From Guyanagaster necrorhizus (Eukaryota > Basidiomycota > Agaricomycetes > Agaricales > Physalacriaceae): a stretch of DNA of 64,000 nt. The stretch is taken from assembly GCF_019112545.1 (NCBI RefSeq), contig NW_025064883.1:2282684-2346683 (forward strand), read 5' to 3'. The notes beneath the pieces were generated by a model that was given only the letters and a program-made list of their open reading frames with translations, was not told the DNA's origin and did no database searches. Made by a program: the position numbers and the translations under genes. Below are positions 12,310 through 23,769 of the stretch, one piece after another (position 1 is the first letter of the stretch; the number at the start of each line of letters is the position of its first letter).

Positions 12310-13960
12310 CTTGGGAGACGACGTCTTCTATCTACGCGTTGTGCGTAGACAAAATGGATTCCTAGAACACTATACCTTATAATTTTAGTTTTAAAAGTAT
12401 CACCAATTCATTTCGCCTTGGCAAATTTCTTGTTTTCGCCACGCAGCATAGATACGTCCACAAATAGCCAGGAAAGTCTTTAGGTGATTCCTGATCGTTA
12501 CTGCCAATCCAGACGCCATGCAGAGATGTGACTTCTCTGTCAGTTGCATAACTTACGAGTGCAGTATTGCCATAGCGTCCAGAGGTGTAATTTTTAGGCG
12601 TATTTCGTGTATCGTGCTGCATTGTGTCCTTTGGGAAGGTTGAAGATAACCATGATTTCGTCTCCTTTCTTTCCTAGGTACATCTATAACAGACAAGGAA
12701 ATATAGCATGGCTATGACATCCTTCCACGAATCTAAATTTCGCAACCAAGTCGAACTATTGGGATATTGCAGCTCTGAACCTCCGACAGTAAAGCGATAA
12801 GATGGAAGAGACGCAGTAAGGAGCCGGGGCAACTTCACCACGCGACACCGCCTCTCTCGTTCGGCCCGGAAGCCGGGGGAGGAGATAGCCCCTGAGATAG
12901 CGCGGTTGCCACGATGCATCTGTTCTTCCAATATTATGATTCTATCAGGCGAGGTGAATTTTGAAATCACTCGCTAGAATGTACTGACAGTGCCTTTCAG
13001 ATTTTTTCGCCCGTGGCAACTTTGTGTAGAGGCTGACACAGTGCAAGTTGACGGCCGTTTACTACTAGTAGCGCCTTCGCACGCTTTCTGAAGCATAAAG
13101 ATGCCATCGCTAAACCTGTGGGCACGAATATCACAGCTTCTACCTTCGTGATGCTCAACAACAGCCTAAACTCCCGAAATATGCGTTAACAATATTATTT
13201 CTGCCACCTCGCCTTGGGTCCATGTCGCTGTCCCGCGGACTGACTTCGCTGGCTTGTTTTGAGGCTTCGGGTAAACTCTGGAACGGATTCGTTCTCTGTG
13301 ACACAGGCCATGCCGCGATTCTTGATCTTCTGGGGCCCAGCCAGAACAAAGGGTATATTTTAAAAAGTCTTCAGGCGCCTTCTCTCTTCCTTGACGGAGT
13401 ATCTGGCTCAGAGTCCTCCGCCCTGTCAGATGCAAAGTCTGTGGAACGGCTGCTTTCTAAGACAGGTATAAATCATGCTGCTTCTCTCACAACACTAACG
13501 ATCTTCGCTTGTCTCTGGCGACGATGGTACTTCTCCGTAACTCGGTCTAATGGCCTCACGTAGTGTCATGGACTCTTCATGCTAGGGACGGGGGTCCAGA
13601 GCAAGAGAAGTACGAAGACGAAGAGGAGGGAGATGAAGGAGACCAGACCACAAAGATCACTTCTCTGTAGGGTCATACTTAGGGCAAACGAGCCCGCGAT
13701 ATCGTAAGCGCCACTTTTTGTTCATCCATCATCGCAGTGGCTCTCAGGCATCGATCTCGTACGAATGACGGAGAGTCCACTGAAACTAAGAGAGGGATTT
13801 TTAGATCACGATGGACTCGAAAAGACCAACCATTGACGGGGTGAGTCTTCTGTTCCAGGACGTTATGATGTCTTAAAGGATGATTTACAAAAGCTGTACA
13901 GCATGGCATGTTCAGGCGTCCCATCCTCTAGTCTGCAATTTTAAAGAAGGCGGCAAAGAG
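12310..13960. other. Gene-poor region with possible decayed coding pieces
   Basis: No gene can be supported. The plus-strand frame 13222-13563 reads like protein for about 80 residues and ends at a plausible GT donor, but I recognise nothing in it and find no continuation. The minus-strand frames at 12377-12970 look random. Confidence 0.3.
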
Positions 13961-13970
13961 ATCGCAAATC

Positions 13971-14640
13971 GTGAACATAGCAATTTCGTCGAGGTCTGGA
14001 GCCTGCTGTCCGTGGCCCTTTACTCATCACACTAATTACAGAGAGATCAGAGCGAAGTTCAAGGTTTCGTCAAAGCAAAAGAACGGTGCTCCTTATGTGC
14101 ATCTCCGTCAATCGCACCGTAGATGGCGTCCAGTGCAGTCCATTTTTTCCAATTTACCAGCCTCAGAGGGTCGCTTCAACTATGCGAAGTTTGGTGCGCC
14201 ACTGGACATAGACGTTCATGCTTCTACAGATCGCTCGAATCAAGTTGCACGATACTTTCAGCAAGGACACGGGTATCCGCATAGCTATGCGTTTGTCGGC
14301 AACTCGCGTAGCGAGCTGTTATCTGTTATCAGTTCGTCGCGCATCCATATCAGGGGAGCCCGGTTATCGTTAAGTCGTAAACACCTTCCTTCAGTCACGT
14401 ACTGCTTGTACTCGTACAAGCCCGTTTGGTGTTTCATGAACTCCTCCTCCCTTTTTACCGTACATTTTGAGAAATTGGGACGCTCGTCGCCAACGAAATC
14501 ACGAATCCAAACTACAAGACGTACCCTGGCCAAGGTGAGGTGATCCGACAAGCGACCTCATTGTAGTGTTGAAATGATTCAGGACGTGCGAGTACCACGA
14601 CGAAATGTTCATCTCCATGGACGTACGTGCTGTAAGGGAT
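13971..14640 (+). pseudogene. Unrecognised, probably broken coding region
   Basis: The plus frame 13971-14543 encodes a credible protein stretch in its middle (SEGRFNYAKFGAPLDIDVH followed by ASTDRSNQVARYFQQGHGYP). From about 14330 the protein-like signal moves to another frame (YQGSPVIV, then LVANEITNPNYKTYPGQGE up to about 14545), and a further piece follows near 14585 (DVRVPRRNVHLHGR). The frame change is not at an obvious splice site, and a stop lies inside the second piece. This suggests a decayed gene or unidentified small introns. I do not know the family and assign no function. Confidence 0.25.
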
Positions 14641-15389
14641 CTAAACCCCAAAACTTGGCTGTTAGTAGTGTCACCGGGTACCGCATCTCGGTCGTCATGC
14701 GTGTTATATGTGCAGTGAAAAGTGTATTAGGAACTTGGAGCCCTTGTTAGAAGATCTGAAGATCTGGCGTACAAATCTGTCACGTTTGGAAAGGGAAGCA
14801 TCAGACCCTAGAACGAGGTTCTTTCGACGAAAGGAAAGGGGGTTTGAAGACATTGTGGCTGGAAAAGCCGCAAGTGATAGGTTGGGGTATTCACAGATTC
14901 AGCACCTCATTCTCCGTGTCTGCGTATCCATCAATTTTTTTTAGAATGCAAACAGTATTCGTGATAGACAAAACAGCGAAGCTTGGGGGCAGTGGCGTAA
15001 GCCAAGCAGTGAGGGGAAAGCTTCTGGCTCGTTACCGAGTCCTAGGCTGTAAACGAAACGAATCAGCGCGCCGAGCTGGAAACGAATGTCACAGGCGGCA
15101 GGCATTATTCTCAAGATTGCTATTGCCAAGCAAAGGTGTCGGATAAATAGAGCCAAATAAGTTCTTGGATCTGCACGGAAATACCTGACAACTTTTTCCA
15201 TCCTCCAAGGAACCCTAACCCATGTTCTGACTGAAAACTCCACCCGGCTTGAAGCTACCACCGGTACTTCTTGATGCAATTAGCAACCGTGTACGCACCT
15301 TTCTAAGGCTCAAAGAACAAAACATTGTGTTCTGATAACCATCTTCATCTCTACCTCGATTGCCTCCAAAATGTCTGAGCGTCTTGTAG

Positions 15390-16761
15390 ATGACGAACGA
15401 TGAGTTAGCCCGGATTATCTTTTCTTTTATTGTCATTGACGTCGTTGGCCGGGGATACCAGAAGACAATCGAAATGCTTCAAGCTATGTCCAATGCGCAT
15501 GCTGCGCCCCCGCACGTCCGTCATCTCAAGATAATGTCATTGAGCGAACGGCGCAACGTATACGCAAAGGAATACGTCGTCTTTGATCTGAAGCCTCGTC
15601 ACGGATGTTGGACTCATACTCTGCCTTCCGACGCGTTTCAACAGGCATTAAAAATTGCGCTGCCAAATGCCATCGCTTCCTTAAGCCATTTGAAACCTCT
15701 GATGTGGGTGGTGGTACCTTTCGCACTGGTCTCAAGGTTAACTGGCAGTCAGAATGTACGCTTGCCGTGAAGACCCACAATGGGCTCTCCCCATCGTTAT
15801 TAACTCTGCTGCTGACCATGCAAGCTTGAACAATTTTCCTTTTCCACATCAAGCGAGCAGGCAGATCTCCGACCGTTTATCACTCAGTATGTCACGAACT
15901 TACGCAAGCTCTCGTTGTTGTCTTATTCGATAAACCGTGATAATACTTTGCTTCTAATCCTTATCGAACTCAATATATCCAACGAATCTTCTAAGACACA
16001 CTGCTTTCCGGAATACCAGACAATATTTCACTTCGACTTCGCCGCCTTGTCTTGGATGCATTTGATGTTACCATCAATGATAGGTTGATAAAGCATTTTC
16101 ATTTTCTGACGGAGTTGCGATTAGGGAGCACTACTTCGTTCATTACCAACGACAGAGGAGGTATCCCGATATCTGGACTGCTCTTCAGGCCAGCTCAATT
16201 TGTCTGGAGAGCATTTTAGTTGTTATTTCGCACATATCCATTCTGTTAATGGAGTTTATGAACTCATGCTGAGCATGACAATGAAAAGGAGAGCAATGAA
16301 GGAGATACCGACGAAGAAGAGGTCAACGACATCGAGTTCCCAAGGACACATGTAGCGGCGAATATCCAGCCGTGTTCGAGATGTGGTAAGCTCGTTATCA
16401 TTCGCTAGGCTCAGGCGTCTAATTCTATTCCACACAGGAATCTCTCATTCGCATGGCAGAAAACCTACCCTCGTTGGAAGGACTCTGGATTGCCATGGAA
16501 AGCGTAGCATTTGAAACCATGCGTATCGATTACGATGTCGATTTCCTAGATTGTTCTACTGCTCTTCACTATCCAGGATTGGAAAACGCTGTGCCTGGAC
16601 AAGGGGAGCACCCCTTAAGATATTTGTCGGAGATGATGTTTTCGGGTAGCGATGAACTGTGCATGGACACTCCACTCTACAAGCCAACGGACCCTCGAAA
16701 GAAAGGCATGTTAAGAAAGGCTTCTCTACAAGGGTCGGGCTTTTTGGGTCTTACATGGTGA
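15390..16761 (+). pseudogene. F-box/LRR-like protein fragment, frames broken
   Basis: Successive plus-strand pieces resemble the leucine-rich body of agaricomycete F-box proteins. 15390-15700 has HVRHLKIMSL and a run of Leu/Ile-rich segments. About 15875-16085 has LRKLSLLSYSIN and LNIS, and about 16027-16218 has LRRLVLDAFDV and LTELRLGS. An acidic stretch follows (EKESNEGDTDEEEVND, about 16270-16330). A GTAAGC...CACAG intron then joins it to 16438-16761 (ESLIRMAENLPSLEGLWIAM ... HPLRYLSEM). The middle pieces overlap in different frames and end in stops, so I think the gene is decayed or carries introns I cannot place. No F-box itself is visible. Confidence 0.35.
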
Positions 16762-17377
16762 ATTCACATCAAGTACGCATTACGAACATACCACGCTGAT
16801 ATCAATTATTTTAGTGGTACAGGATCTACTATTAGGAAATACCAAGGGCGCGGGGAAACTTCACCGCTAACGTTTTTAATCAGACCGCACGCAGAGCAGC
16901 TTTTCAAATGAACACTGTTCCCGCTGGTGGCGATTTTACTTTTCTCTGTATGCCCCTCTATCAACGATCAGCTGCAAAGACGGTATAAAAACGTCATCGT
17001 AGAGCGGGACAGCGCGTACACACAGCCGCCGTCCCGTCACGTCAATTTGGGTCTGGCTCCATTTGTGCGGCTGCCGTGTGGCAAAGGCGCAGCGCAGCCA
17101 CTTTCATAGACTCTCAAATTTCTGACGTTCACTCGACAGATATCACCCCACTCGTTTCTAGGGCAAGAATCCTCAGGTCCCTCCGTGTGAAAAAGTGGAT
17201 AATGGCTGCATGTTAGTGGAGCGTTAGAGCGTGTGTATACACACGGCAAAATATGTAAGTAAAATGCTACAATATCCCAGTCCGTCCGGGGTTTATGAAA
17301 CGAACGAATAGTAAAAAGGTCCGAAAGTCTCTTCCCAGAATATGCGAAATAATGTTTTTTCAATATCGACTTGCCGC

Positions 17378-17917
17378 TCATGCTTTGATCGAGAATTCTC
17401 CACTCCAATTGCCCGAATCACCAAACACTAAAAAAAAAACATTAATGGGGATACAAGACAGACATTCGGAAGAGAAATACTCACGGACAACATAATAGTC
17501 ATCGCCAACCGTGGTTGTCTCTGGGACTATCACGTTAACGGCGCCATCAAGGATGGAGAAGCCAGAGGCAAGAGCAGCTGTATGTAAGGTCGGTTCCAAG
17601 TGGGCAGTGATCCAATACAACAAAACGTACGACTCTGAGTTTTTGATCCTTTCCTCAAGTATATTTCTCCTTGTTCATTTGTGATCTGAGCAGGCGCATC
17701 AGAAGTATCCCTGAAATCACAAGTCTTAGCGGCGGAACGAATCAGATACAACTCGGAAAGAATCTCACCATGTAACCGTGTAATTTGAGCCAACCACCCA
17801 AGTATCGCCAGCAGTGGGAGACGTTATTTGCGGCACAAAAACGTCCAGGACAGCAGCATTAACGAGAGCAAGGACAGAGGAAAGGACAGTGGCGGCAGCG
17901 AACGAAGAGAACTTCAT
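17378..17917 (-). CDS. Small secreted protein with Kre9/Knh1-type domain
   Basis: Four exons (17917-17769, 17710-17634, 17577-17485, 17427-17378) give a 122-residue protein. It has a signal peptide (MKFSSFAAATVLSSVLALVNA) and then a compact beta-rich domain: VFVPQITSPTAGDTWVVGSN, TVTWDTSDAPAQITN, GEIYLRKG, LASGFSILDGAVNVIVP and LFGDSGNWSGEFSI. This is the Ser/Thr-rich, GPI-anchored-like Kre9/Knh1 N-terminal domain found in many basidiomycete secreted proteins, some linked to cell-wall glucan. The Ser/Thr tail and GPI signal of longer relatives are absent; the protein stops right after the domain. All splice phases agree. A TATA box lies 71 bp upstream of the ATG. Confidence 0.85.
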
Positions 17918-17987
17918 ATTGGTGAGGGGGAGAAGGGGGGATGAAATAATGCAGAGATTGCTAGGGTTCTACTTCTTATGCGTTGCA

Positions 17988-17994
17988 TTTTATA
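17988..17994 (-). promoter_or_regulatory. TATA box of the small secreted protein gene
   Basis: TATAAAA on the minus strand, in the context GGTATAAAATGC, 71 bp upstream of the ATG at 17917. Confidence 0.55.
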
Positions 17995-18239
17995 CCACGC
18001 TAATTGTTTCGGTTCTGGTCCGGGAAGAAGATGCAAAACAGGGTCTGTATAGCCGCCGATGCCGAAATTGGAATGATGGTTCAAAATTACAGAATTCTTT
18101 ATTTTCGCTCTTCTCCCATGAAACTACTTATACCCGACAATTTAGAAGCACTGATGCTCCATGCCACGTAGCATTCACACGGCGACAAACTGCGCTTTTC
18201 GACCTTTTTCTTTCTCTTTCTCGGGCTCGGAAGTAGTGA

Positions 18240-19350
18240 GCTCGAATGCGATGATATCCAAAACATGGTGATTTCTGCATTTTCAATATCATGACTGGAC
18301 TTTCATATTCAATGACGGTAGTAACAAGGGCAGGCGAACAACGATAATCCACATCAAGGAGGATCCGAGTCGAGGGTAGAGCGTACGTACGGTCGTCTCG
18401 TAAGATGTAAACGTCGTTCTTCAATGAATCATTATCTCTCCCGTCTTGCTGCGTCTTCAGTGATCTTGCCGCTCTGGATTGCTTGCGTAAAGTCGCACAC
18501 GGCCTCTCGACGCCTAGTGATATGACTACATTTGACACCACCTGTTGCCCATTACCCCCAGATTTATTTAAAATGCTAACCTGTGTTCGATGGAAAGATG
18601 AAGGGCTCTGCGTTTGACAACAAGCACGGCTCAGCGTTGTGAGTTCCATTCCAATGATGGGACCGGATTCCATAGTAGCCGCCAACAAAGGGCAGGACCC
18701 AGCCGGGCAGCTTCTGATCCCCTTTTACCCGCGCGGTGATCTCCAATTTCTACGGCTTGCACCCCCTTCAGATTGGAGCAGGCATGATATGATTGTCGAC
18801 CTGGGCCCTGCCAAGTTTTCAAATATCTACGTTCCTGCAGACGCCACTACGAAGCCCCGGATGATGACAATTGGGAGTCCGAGTACTGGTGCGGTTCCCG
18901 GATCGATAGCGCATCGCACTGACGTTCAAGTTGCTGCGCTAGCGCACCTCCATAAAGCACCCTCTAAGATCTTTTTGAATTCATCAATCTTTGACCGGTG
19001 GACTGAATGCTTAACGCTTCAGTCCGCGTGGTCAATCAGCTTCGCCAGAGATCCGAAGCATTCTTCTTTGTTTTAATATGTATGTTAGTCTTAGTAGTAG
19101 GTACGAAACATCTTGGGTAATGAAACCTTTTGCTTATGAATGCGATGACAGCTATGAGCGCCCTCCAGCAGCCCATGTTGTGGGGCCGTGTAGGTCCATA
19201 TATACCGCTCCAGGATGTTCTCTTAGACTGTTCACCCTAGTCTTAGCAAGTAAATACGCCATGGTAGGGAAGGCAATAGATACGATTACAATCTGAGAGA
19301 TAAGACATAAGTTGTCGCTATAAATATCATCGAGAAGCAGTCATCCAACC
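18240..19350. other. Region without a supported gene
   Basis: The longest plus-strand frame (18639-19076, 145 codons) starts with MSSIPMMGPDSIV but has no recognisable motif. A minus-strand frame of similar length covers its left end, so neither is convincing. Confidence 0.3.
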
Positions 19351-19358
19351 AGCATCCA

Positions 19359-21482
19359 TCATAGGAATTCATAGACACATGCCACGTATTCCACTTGGGG
19401 GTCGTGAAAGGCAAGTTCTTCGGACGTATTAACCTTAGGCTTATGGTCACCAGTCAGTTGCCGTCGTGGGGCGAGTAGCAAGATACAACTTACCTTGATA
19501 ACAACAAGATTATCCTGCTCCATCGTCACCGCCTCAACGTCGCCGCGAAGATTCACCGTGGTTTCAACGATACCCTGCACAGGCTTGGTTTCCACATGCC
19601 AGATGTAATTGACATCGTGACATTGACGAGATTCACGTTGCATCACCTTTGTACAATCCTCTGTGAAATCTTGGAGGGTAAATCCGTCCCGAGACGCGTG
19701 CACGGAAAGCAGCTTGGACCCATTCATGACGTGAGCAATCCCCTCCTTCGCTTGCCTGCATTTCTGATCTCTGAGCGGAAAGAAAGGCAAGCTAGAGCCT
19801 CCGACATGGTCGTTCCGAGTTATGACGAACACAACGTCTGGTTGGTTAGCCCATTTGTAGAACGAGAATTTTATACCAATGGGCTGTCGATGGGGATCGG
19901 CATAGAAGTCCCCATTCCATGCAGTACCTTTAGGGGATTTGACATGATAACGACCTCTGGTGACTGGATGAGAATAAAACGCAGGTGCCATATATTCCCT
20001 GAAATCGACGCCTTGGTCGACTGTACCGACCGGAAGAGCGACATTAGGGACGAATGTCGCTTTTTCGACAATCGACTTGTAATCGTTTTTGCTGTTCCTG
20101 TACTCTAGCAGAAATTCCCGGATGTTTAGCAGCTCCGCCTCGAGATGGTAGCAGTCATAGCGAGGTAACGCTTCTCCACTCCATTGTACCTCGTCATATG
20201 CTTTGAGAGTTACGACGAATAGATATGGATGCCACACGTAATCACTCCTGTTACCGACTTCCAACTTGTCCAAGATAGCCGCAACATCGACAGATAAAAA
20301 CTGGAAGGACATGGGCTTAGAAGGAAGGGTGTCGACCTTACGTTCATGGTAATAGTGGGGCTGCGTTCAAATAAAAAATCAGGAACACTTCACGACAATC
20401 GAGGAAACATCGCTTACATAAACAGTCCGACTCATCTGCCAATCGTAGAACACAATTGGCGACTTGAAAGTATGCCCGGCTTTGAAGCAGCACACGCCAA
20501 CAACAGCCCCGAAAACGCGCAGCGTAATGTCGCCGGATGACGACCAAGCACATCCTAGTGAATGATGCGGCCTTAGCTTCACAGCGCCGTTAAGGCTTCC
20601 CGAATACTCGGCATTGTTAAGCTCATAGAAATGCAGACGGGGAGATGCGTTATTGTGCCTAGAAATTCTTAGCGCATGGAAATTATCGGAACACAAAAAA
20701 CCGACATTTCTAGGAGCACAATGACATTGACGCGTCTGTCAATAGAGAGCTCTCGAATCGGAAAGTCAAAGTAGAGCGTATATTCGTCCAAAGAACCAGG
20801 TTGCGGCGGCCGAAGGCGTACAGAGGGCAAGCGAGACAGAAAGAGCTTCCACCGTGAGCCACACTCCCATGCATGATACAGATATCCATCGCAGTGGCCT
20901 ACGACCGACTTGGCATGTCTCGGCCAACGGAAAAACCTAATATTCAGTTTCTTCGACTGGTACAACGATCGCACCGAGGACGTGCACCAGGCCAATTGCG
21001 ACCACCGAGCGCTGTATTCCAGAGCTCACCATAGCAATGTAAACAGATTGGTTGGGGTCTTGAGCCCGCCGTATACCATACCTATTATCTTGAGAAAAGC
21101 AGCGACGTCTTCAAACGTTAACGGGTAGCCATTACGGTAGGCAATAACTCTGCCGTTAAGGACACGCTCAACAGTATTCCAGCACTATTGAATTAGGTTA
21201 GTAAAACTCAAACGGCTTAGAGGATTGTTTATGTGTACTAACCCTCTCGAATTCGAGGATATCATAGGGTACGTTGGCTGCCCCGAAAGCCCTGTGGCGG
21301 TACAGAAAGAGATACGTCAAACTGAGGACTCCGGTCTGGCCCGAGATAGTCACTGGCATCGTCGAAGTCTTAGTTTGACACAGCATGAATTCTCGTGTGG
21401 AAGTTTTATAGGGCGCAGCTTTGCTTTCATCTCCAAGGTAAACAATGAGTGTGAACAAGACGGGCATCCTCGAAAGCGCCAA
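19359..21482 (-). CDS. Unrecognised multi-exon gene, F-box/beta-propeller-like style
   Basis: A chain of minus-strand pieces reads as one gene. The order is: 21482-21230 (GAANVPYDILEFER); about 21181-21070 (WNTVERVLNGRVIAY, LTFEDVAAFLKII before a GT donor); 20960-20700 (RFFRWPRHAKSVVG, DEYTLYFDFPIRELSIDRRV, VIVLLEM); 20690-20420 (FHALRISRHNN, LGCAWSSSGDITLRVFGAVV, SPIVFYDWQMSRTVYV); and 20312 to about 19490 (the long 317-codon frame). The segment from LLEM onward, with short blades mentioning bonds between display, storage and loss of strands, resembles the C-terminal half of agaricomycete F-box proteins, but I see no F-box. Start and end are uncertain; the first piece could be an upstream remnant. 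No function is assigned. Confidence 0.45.
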
Positions 21483-21719
21483 GGCTCAGAGTTGGCAACA
21501 ATAACCACGTTTCTAGGCAACGACGCGCCCGTGTGGGAAGCAAGAACGAAGTCCCTATTCGTCTGCGGAGGAAATTATCTCTTGTCCGAAGAAGGGGATA
21601 CTTCAAGCTCGAGAGGAACTCGCAAACACAGTCAAGATAATCTGAAATTCCGAAGGGCAACGAGTGTGTTGAAGACAAAGAACGAATGTGCCAGTGAAGT
21701 CGCCATGGAAAAAGGTACG

Positions 21720-23769
21720 TGATGGGAAGGAAGCACTGTGGGAAACTCCTAATTGGTTGTGCCTCATTTTCCATACTGAAGCGAGATTTTAGCCTCTGCG
21801 GACCGACCATGGAAGGCCGTCAAAGTTATCCACTTGCCGTGTCTCTTTTCTCGATCAGAGTTATGCTCCTGAACGTTCATTCGCACACCTTCCAAGTTGG
21901 CAAAAACCAGCATTACACGCCCTCAATACAACCATTTCGTGGTCTTCACCACAAAGTTCTGTCGTCTGTGATGGCATTGGATGGTTAGTCGCTTCCCACC
22001 GTTGTCCCATCGCAACGTGTAATGTTGCTACCAGCACCCAGGAACCCAAGGTTACCAGTAGGGCGTTGGATCTAGCGAGGCACTAAACCGCCTAAAAGCC
22101 AGGTCGCCAACTGTGAGACAGGTTAGAACGTTTCCCGCAGGTACAACGGTGGCGCTCACCAGATGAAATGAAAATCATATCGACTACATGTCAGCCACAG
22201 GATAAATTGCACATTGCACAAATAACCACAAGAAGCGAGGTGATAAGGCTGGTCTCTATGGTATAAGTCTCGCGACCACAGTAGACGTCGAGTGGAACTT
22301 CGAATGCGCCCTGATCTATTGAATTGCGGAGTTAGTAGAGGTCCTGGGGTTTTAAGAGAAGACATAATTACAATGCAGATGATGTACACTGTGATCGTGA
22401 GATTACAGGCAGCACTACTTGCGAGCCACGGTTATAGATGTATAAAGTCACACGCAGATGACTGGACTACAACATCATCGGGGGATTCACTGTGTAGATC
22501 CTCGATTGTTCCCTTTCGTCCATCTGTCAAAGATCGCTACAATACGACACCCAACAGTCCCTCACCGTAATTCCGACGTAGAACGCCACTACACATTACA
22601 TGACAGCGATCTATCACACTCTTTGAGTAAAGATTATATAGATACAGCAGGGCAAGCGACGTACACATTCAATTACGATGCACACCCAATAATATCTGGT
22701 GCTTATGCGTCATCTGAGCCACAGCAGGGACTAATGTCAATAGATGTCAGAAAAACTGTTCGTACTTAATTCCGATGGACATGGGCTGACTCAGATCATT
22801 TAATGGTGTAAGAGGCTTCCAGGGCCAATTGATGTCATATATGGTGTCGGTATTGCCCCAGCCTTTACCAAAGCTATACCAAGCCGCAAACTCGTCTCGA
22901 GGGAGAACAGAAGCCATCCCGGGAGTCTTTAGACGAGAGAGGTCTACGAGAATAATACATTAGATTGACCAACTATAAAGGAATTCGCCAGGATACAGAA
23001 GTGTACAAGCATCATACAAGCAAGACCCGACTAGACTCAAGTATGATTTCTGGAACAGACTTCTCAGTCTTCGAAAGGAAGGGAAACACCAACTAAGTTT
23101 CGCCTCTCGTCGCAGATTCCCATCCTAAGGGCCCTGTGGTTGACATCGCAAGCATGAGTATGTCAAGATGATGGTCCGGATTTGATATGTTCGCCGTTCG
23201 AGGAAAGAGGTGCACGGCACACGGTCCGCCGAAAAGAGTTTATATCAAGTAAATAACTATTATTTAAATATTGTTTTCCTCTCTCTCTGCCAGCTCTCTC
23301 TGATATTTATTCTGGACTCACGACGCTTAAAAGCTGTTTTGCTGGCAGCGACTCTTTCAAATGGTATCCGCAGAAATTCTGAACCTTTACGACCTTGTTC
23401 TCCTGATCAGTTACGAGCGTGAATCCTCGGAACCTCGTTTTCGACATACCAAACTACGCGAAGTAGTTTGAGACAATGGCAACTTTCCAGACCCACCTTT
23501 TGAAATCCTGCTTGGTCTTCCAGATATAATCCCAAGTCTCTTTTGCATTCGACACCCTCCGGCAAATACTAATCTCAACGAACCAGACCTACCAAGCAAC
23601 ATGTTACCCGCTCCTATACCTCCTAGACTCGCCCATTTCTCTTCCAAATACGAAATATTTTATCATGGTTGTAATCTTCATCCAGAGCTGTGCGCGGATA
23701 TAGTAGCCTCAGCACATCGCACATAACATTTCGCTTGAACATTTCATCATTGAACAACAAAACAAAACA
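21720..23769. other. Gene-poor region with one isolated coding-like piece
   Basis: No gene can be supported. One minus-strand stretch at about 22955-22765 reads like protein after a TAG acceptor (LPRDEFAAWYSFGKGWGN followed by DINWPWKPLTPLND), but I find no partner exons and do not recognise it. The remaining frames look random. Confidence 0.3.
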
